Assembly: GCA_028278005.1 (NCBI GenBank)
Contig: JANQFD010000128.1
Coordinates: 1-7,082 of the forward strand
Source of the DNA: Chlorobium sp.
GTDB taxonomy: Bacteria > Bacteroidota > Chlorobiia > Chlorobiales > Chlorobiaceae
DNA length: 7,082 nucleotides
Reading direction: 5' to 3'
The notes beneath the pieces were generated by a model. It was not told the DNA's origin. It saw only the letters and a program-made list of their open reading frames with translations, and made no database searches. A program made the position numbers and the translations under genes. How positions within the stretch are numbered: position 1 is the first letter of the stretch; every line of letters starts with the position of its first letter. This document shows, piece after piece, positions 6,299-7,082 of the stretch.

Positions 6299-6871
6299 TT
6301 ATGAGGCCTCTACGCCTTGTCTTGCATCCTGGATCAACTGTCCCGGATCAATACTTTTTTCCTGGAGTTTCTTCAATGCTTCAGCACGAGAAATACCGAT
6401 CTGTTCCATGCGAACCAGTTCCTGAATTTTCAGAAGTCCGCCGATGAGCGACTCGGGTCGCGGAGGACAGCCCGGCACATACACATCTACCGGTATGATA
6501 CGGTCAACCCCTTTAAGGACATGGTATCCGTGCTTCCAGTAAGGTCCCCCGCAATTCGAGCAGCTACCCATCGAAAGCACATAACGCGGCTCGGGCATCT
6601 GCTCATAAAGACGAACAACCCTTTCCGCCATCTTCATGGTGACAGTTCCGGCAACAATCATGAGATCGGACTGGCGGGGTGACGACCGTGGAAATATTCC
6701 GAAGCGTTCAAGATCATAGTTTGAAGCATTGGTTGCCATCATCTCGATAGCACAGCAGGCAAGCCCGAAGCCCATCGGCCAGAGAGAAGAGAGCCGCGCC
6801 CAGTTCAGAACATTATCGACTGATGTGACCAGCACATTGTGCTTCGATATATTTGCATCAAGTAGACCCAT
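6299..6871 (-). CDS. nuoB: NADH-quinone oxidoreductase subunit B (cluster N2 subunit)
   Basis: NuoB (PSST/Nqo6/NdhK family) is a peripheral-arm protein that holds [4Fe-4S] cluster N2, the last carrier before quinone. The 190-residue length is normal. The N2 ligands are all visible: the tandem Cys39-Cys40 in GLACCAIEM, Cys104 in GSCSNCGGPY and Cys135 in VPGCPPRPE. The conserved block ERFGIFPRSSPRQSDL (residues 55-70) and the segment VAGTVTMKMAERVVRLYEQMP are also intact. The C-terminal 35 residues form a charged helical tail ending in TAA at 6299-6301. The ATG at 6871 is preceded by an in-frame TAA 12 nt upstream, and MGLLDA looks like a natural N-terminus, so the start is reasonably fixed. 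However, the only Shine-Dalgarno-like string (GAGG) lies 1 nt from the ATG, which is unusually close. nuoC follows after 19 nt. The protein works directly against NuoD, NuoH and NuoI. Confidence 0.98.
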   Translation of the reverse strand: MGLLDANISKHNVLVTSVDNVLNWARLSSLWPMGFGLACCAIEMMATNASNYDLERFGIFPRSSPRQSDLMIVAGTVTMKMAERVVRLYEQMPEPRYVLSMGSCSNCGGPYWKHGYHVLKGVDRIIPVDVYVPGCPPRPESLIGGLLKIQELVRMEQIGISRAEALKKLQEKSIDPGQLIQDARQGVEAS

Positions 6872-6927
6872 ACCTCGTTTCGCTTACTTATAGGTGCCCT
6901 TATTCTTTTTACCAGTACTTGAAACTG

Positions 6928-7082
6928 CTACTCATTTTCTTCAATGACCGGCATCTTCGGAATATTCGGCGTCGGCCTTACCCAGTCCAGATCGCCTTTT
7001 ACCCAGGCATAGACAAGACCCACGAACAAAATACCTGCAAAAACAAGCGCTTCGATCAACGCGAAATCACCGAGCTGTTTGA
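6928..7082 (-). CDS. nuoA: NADH-quinone oxidoreductase subunit A, 3' end (partial)
   Basis: This is the C-terminal part of NuoA, a small membrane subunit of complex I at the junction of the peripheral and membrane arms. The 5' end lies beyond the right edge. Two bases of a split codon are followed by 50 readable residues and a TAG stop at 6928-6930. The visible protein starts KQLGDFALIEALVFAG, which is the third transmembrane helix of the family (about visible residues 6-26) with its conserved membrane Glu (visible residue 10). It continues with the family signature GLVYAWVKGDLDW and a short Pro-rich, acidic cytoplasmic tail ending IEENE. NuoA normally has about 120-145 residues, so roughly the first two helices are missing here. 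It is the first visible gene of the cluster and sits 56 nt upstream of nuoB. Being first in order, it probably lies near the operon promoter, which is not in the window. Confidence 0.93.
   Translation of the reverse strand, partial: KQLGDFALIEALVFAGILFVGLVYAWVKGDLDWVRPTPNIPKMPVIEENE

Overview
The whole window is one co-directional gene cluster on the minus strand. It encodes the core of a proton-pumping respiratory complex I (NDH-1). Read in the direction of transcription (right to left), the order is nuoA (3' end only), nuoB, nuoC, nuoD, nuoH, nuoI, nuoJ, nuoK and nuoL (5' part, running off the left edge). I found no RNA gene, insertion sequence, CRISPR array, or convincing promoter or terminator. 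Almost every base is coding. The non-coding gaps are 56, 19, 80, 15, 36, 8 and 51 nt, and nuoD and nuoH overlap by 4 nt. The plus strand carries only shadow reading frames.

Organism: the gene content and protein style point to a green sulfur bacterium (Chlorobi; Chlorobium, Prosthecochloris or a relative). The clues are separate nuoC and nuoD genes, nuoH directly after nuoD with no nuoEFG between them, a NuoI with an internal insertion and a Lys/Pro-rich tail, very His-rich loops in NuoL, and moderate GC. This assignment rests on recalled family resemblance, not on a search, and I hold it at roughly 0.7 to 0.8.

Layout: positions about 7082-5752 encode NuoA, the [4Fe-4S] N2-carrying NuoB and the NuoC scaffold. 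Positions 5671-4469 encode NuoD, which with NuoB and NuoH forms the quinone pocket. Positions 4472-3396 encode NuoH, the membrane heel. Positions 3380-2751 encode NuoI, a two-cluster ferredoxin-like electron wire. Positions 2714-1 encode the membrane subunits NuoJ, NuoK and NuoL.

How they work together: electrons enter at NuoI, pass to N2 in NuoB, and reduce quinone at the NuoB/NuoD/NuoH junction. The energy is relayed through the charged residues of NuoA/H/J/K to the antiporter-like subunits, of which NuoL is visible here. The key residues I checked (NuoB Cys39/40/104/135, NuoD His45/Tyr94, NuoI eight Cys, NuoK Glu41/Glu77, NuoL Glu155/Lys241/Lys352/Lys408) are all present, so the complex looks functional. 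The NADH-oxidising module (NuoEFG) is absent from its usual place, which fits a ferredoxin-type or other donor.

This is a conserved housekeeping energy locus, not an undescribed system. The points worth a second look are the His-rich NuoL loops, the NuoI additions, the missing nuoEFG, and two small intergenic inverted repeats.
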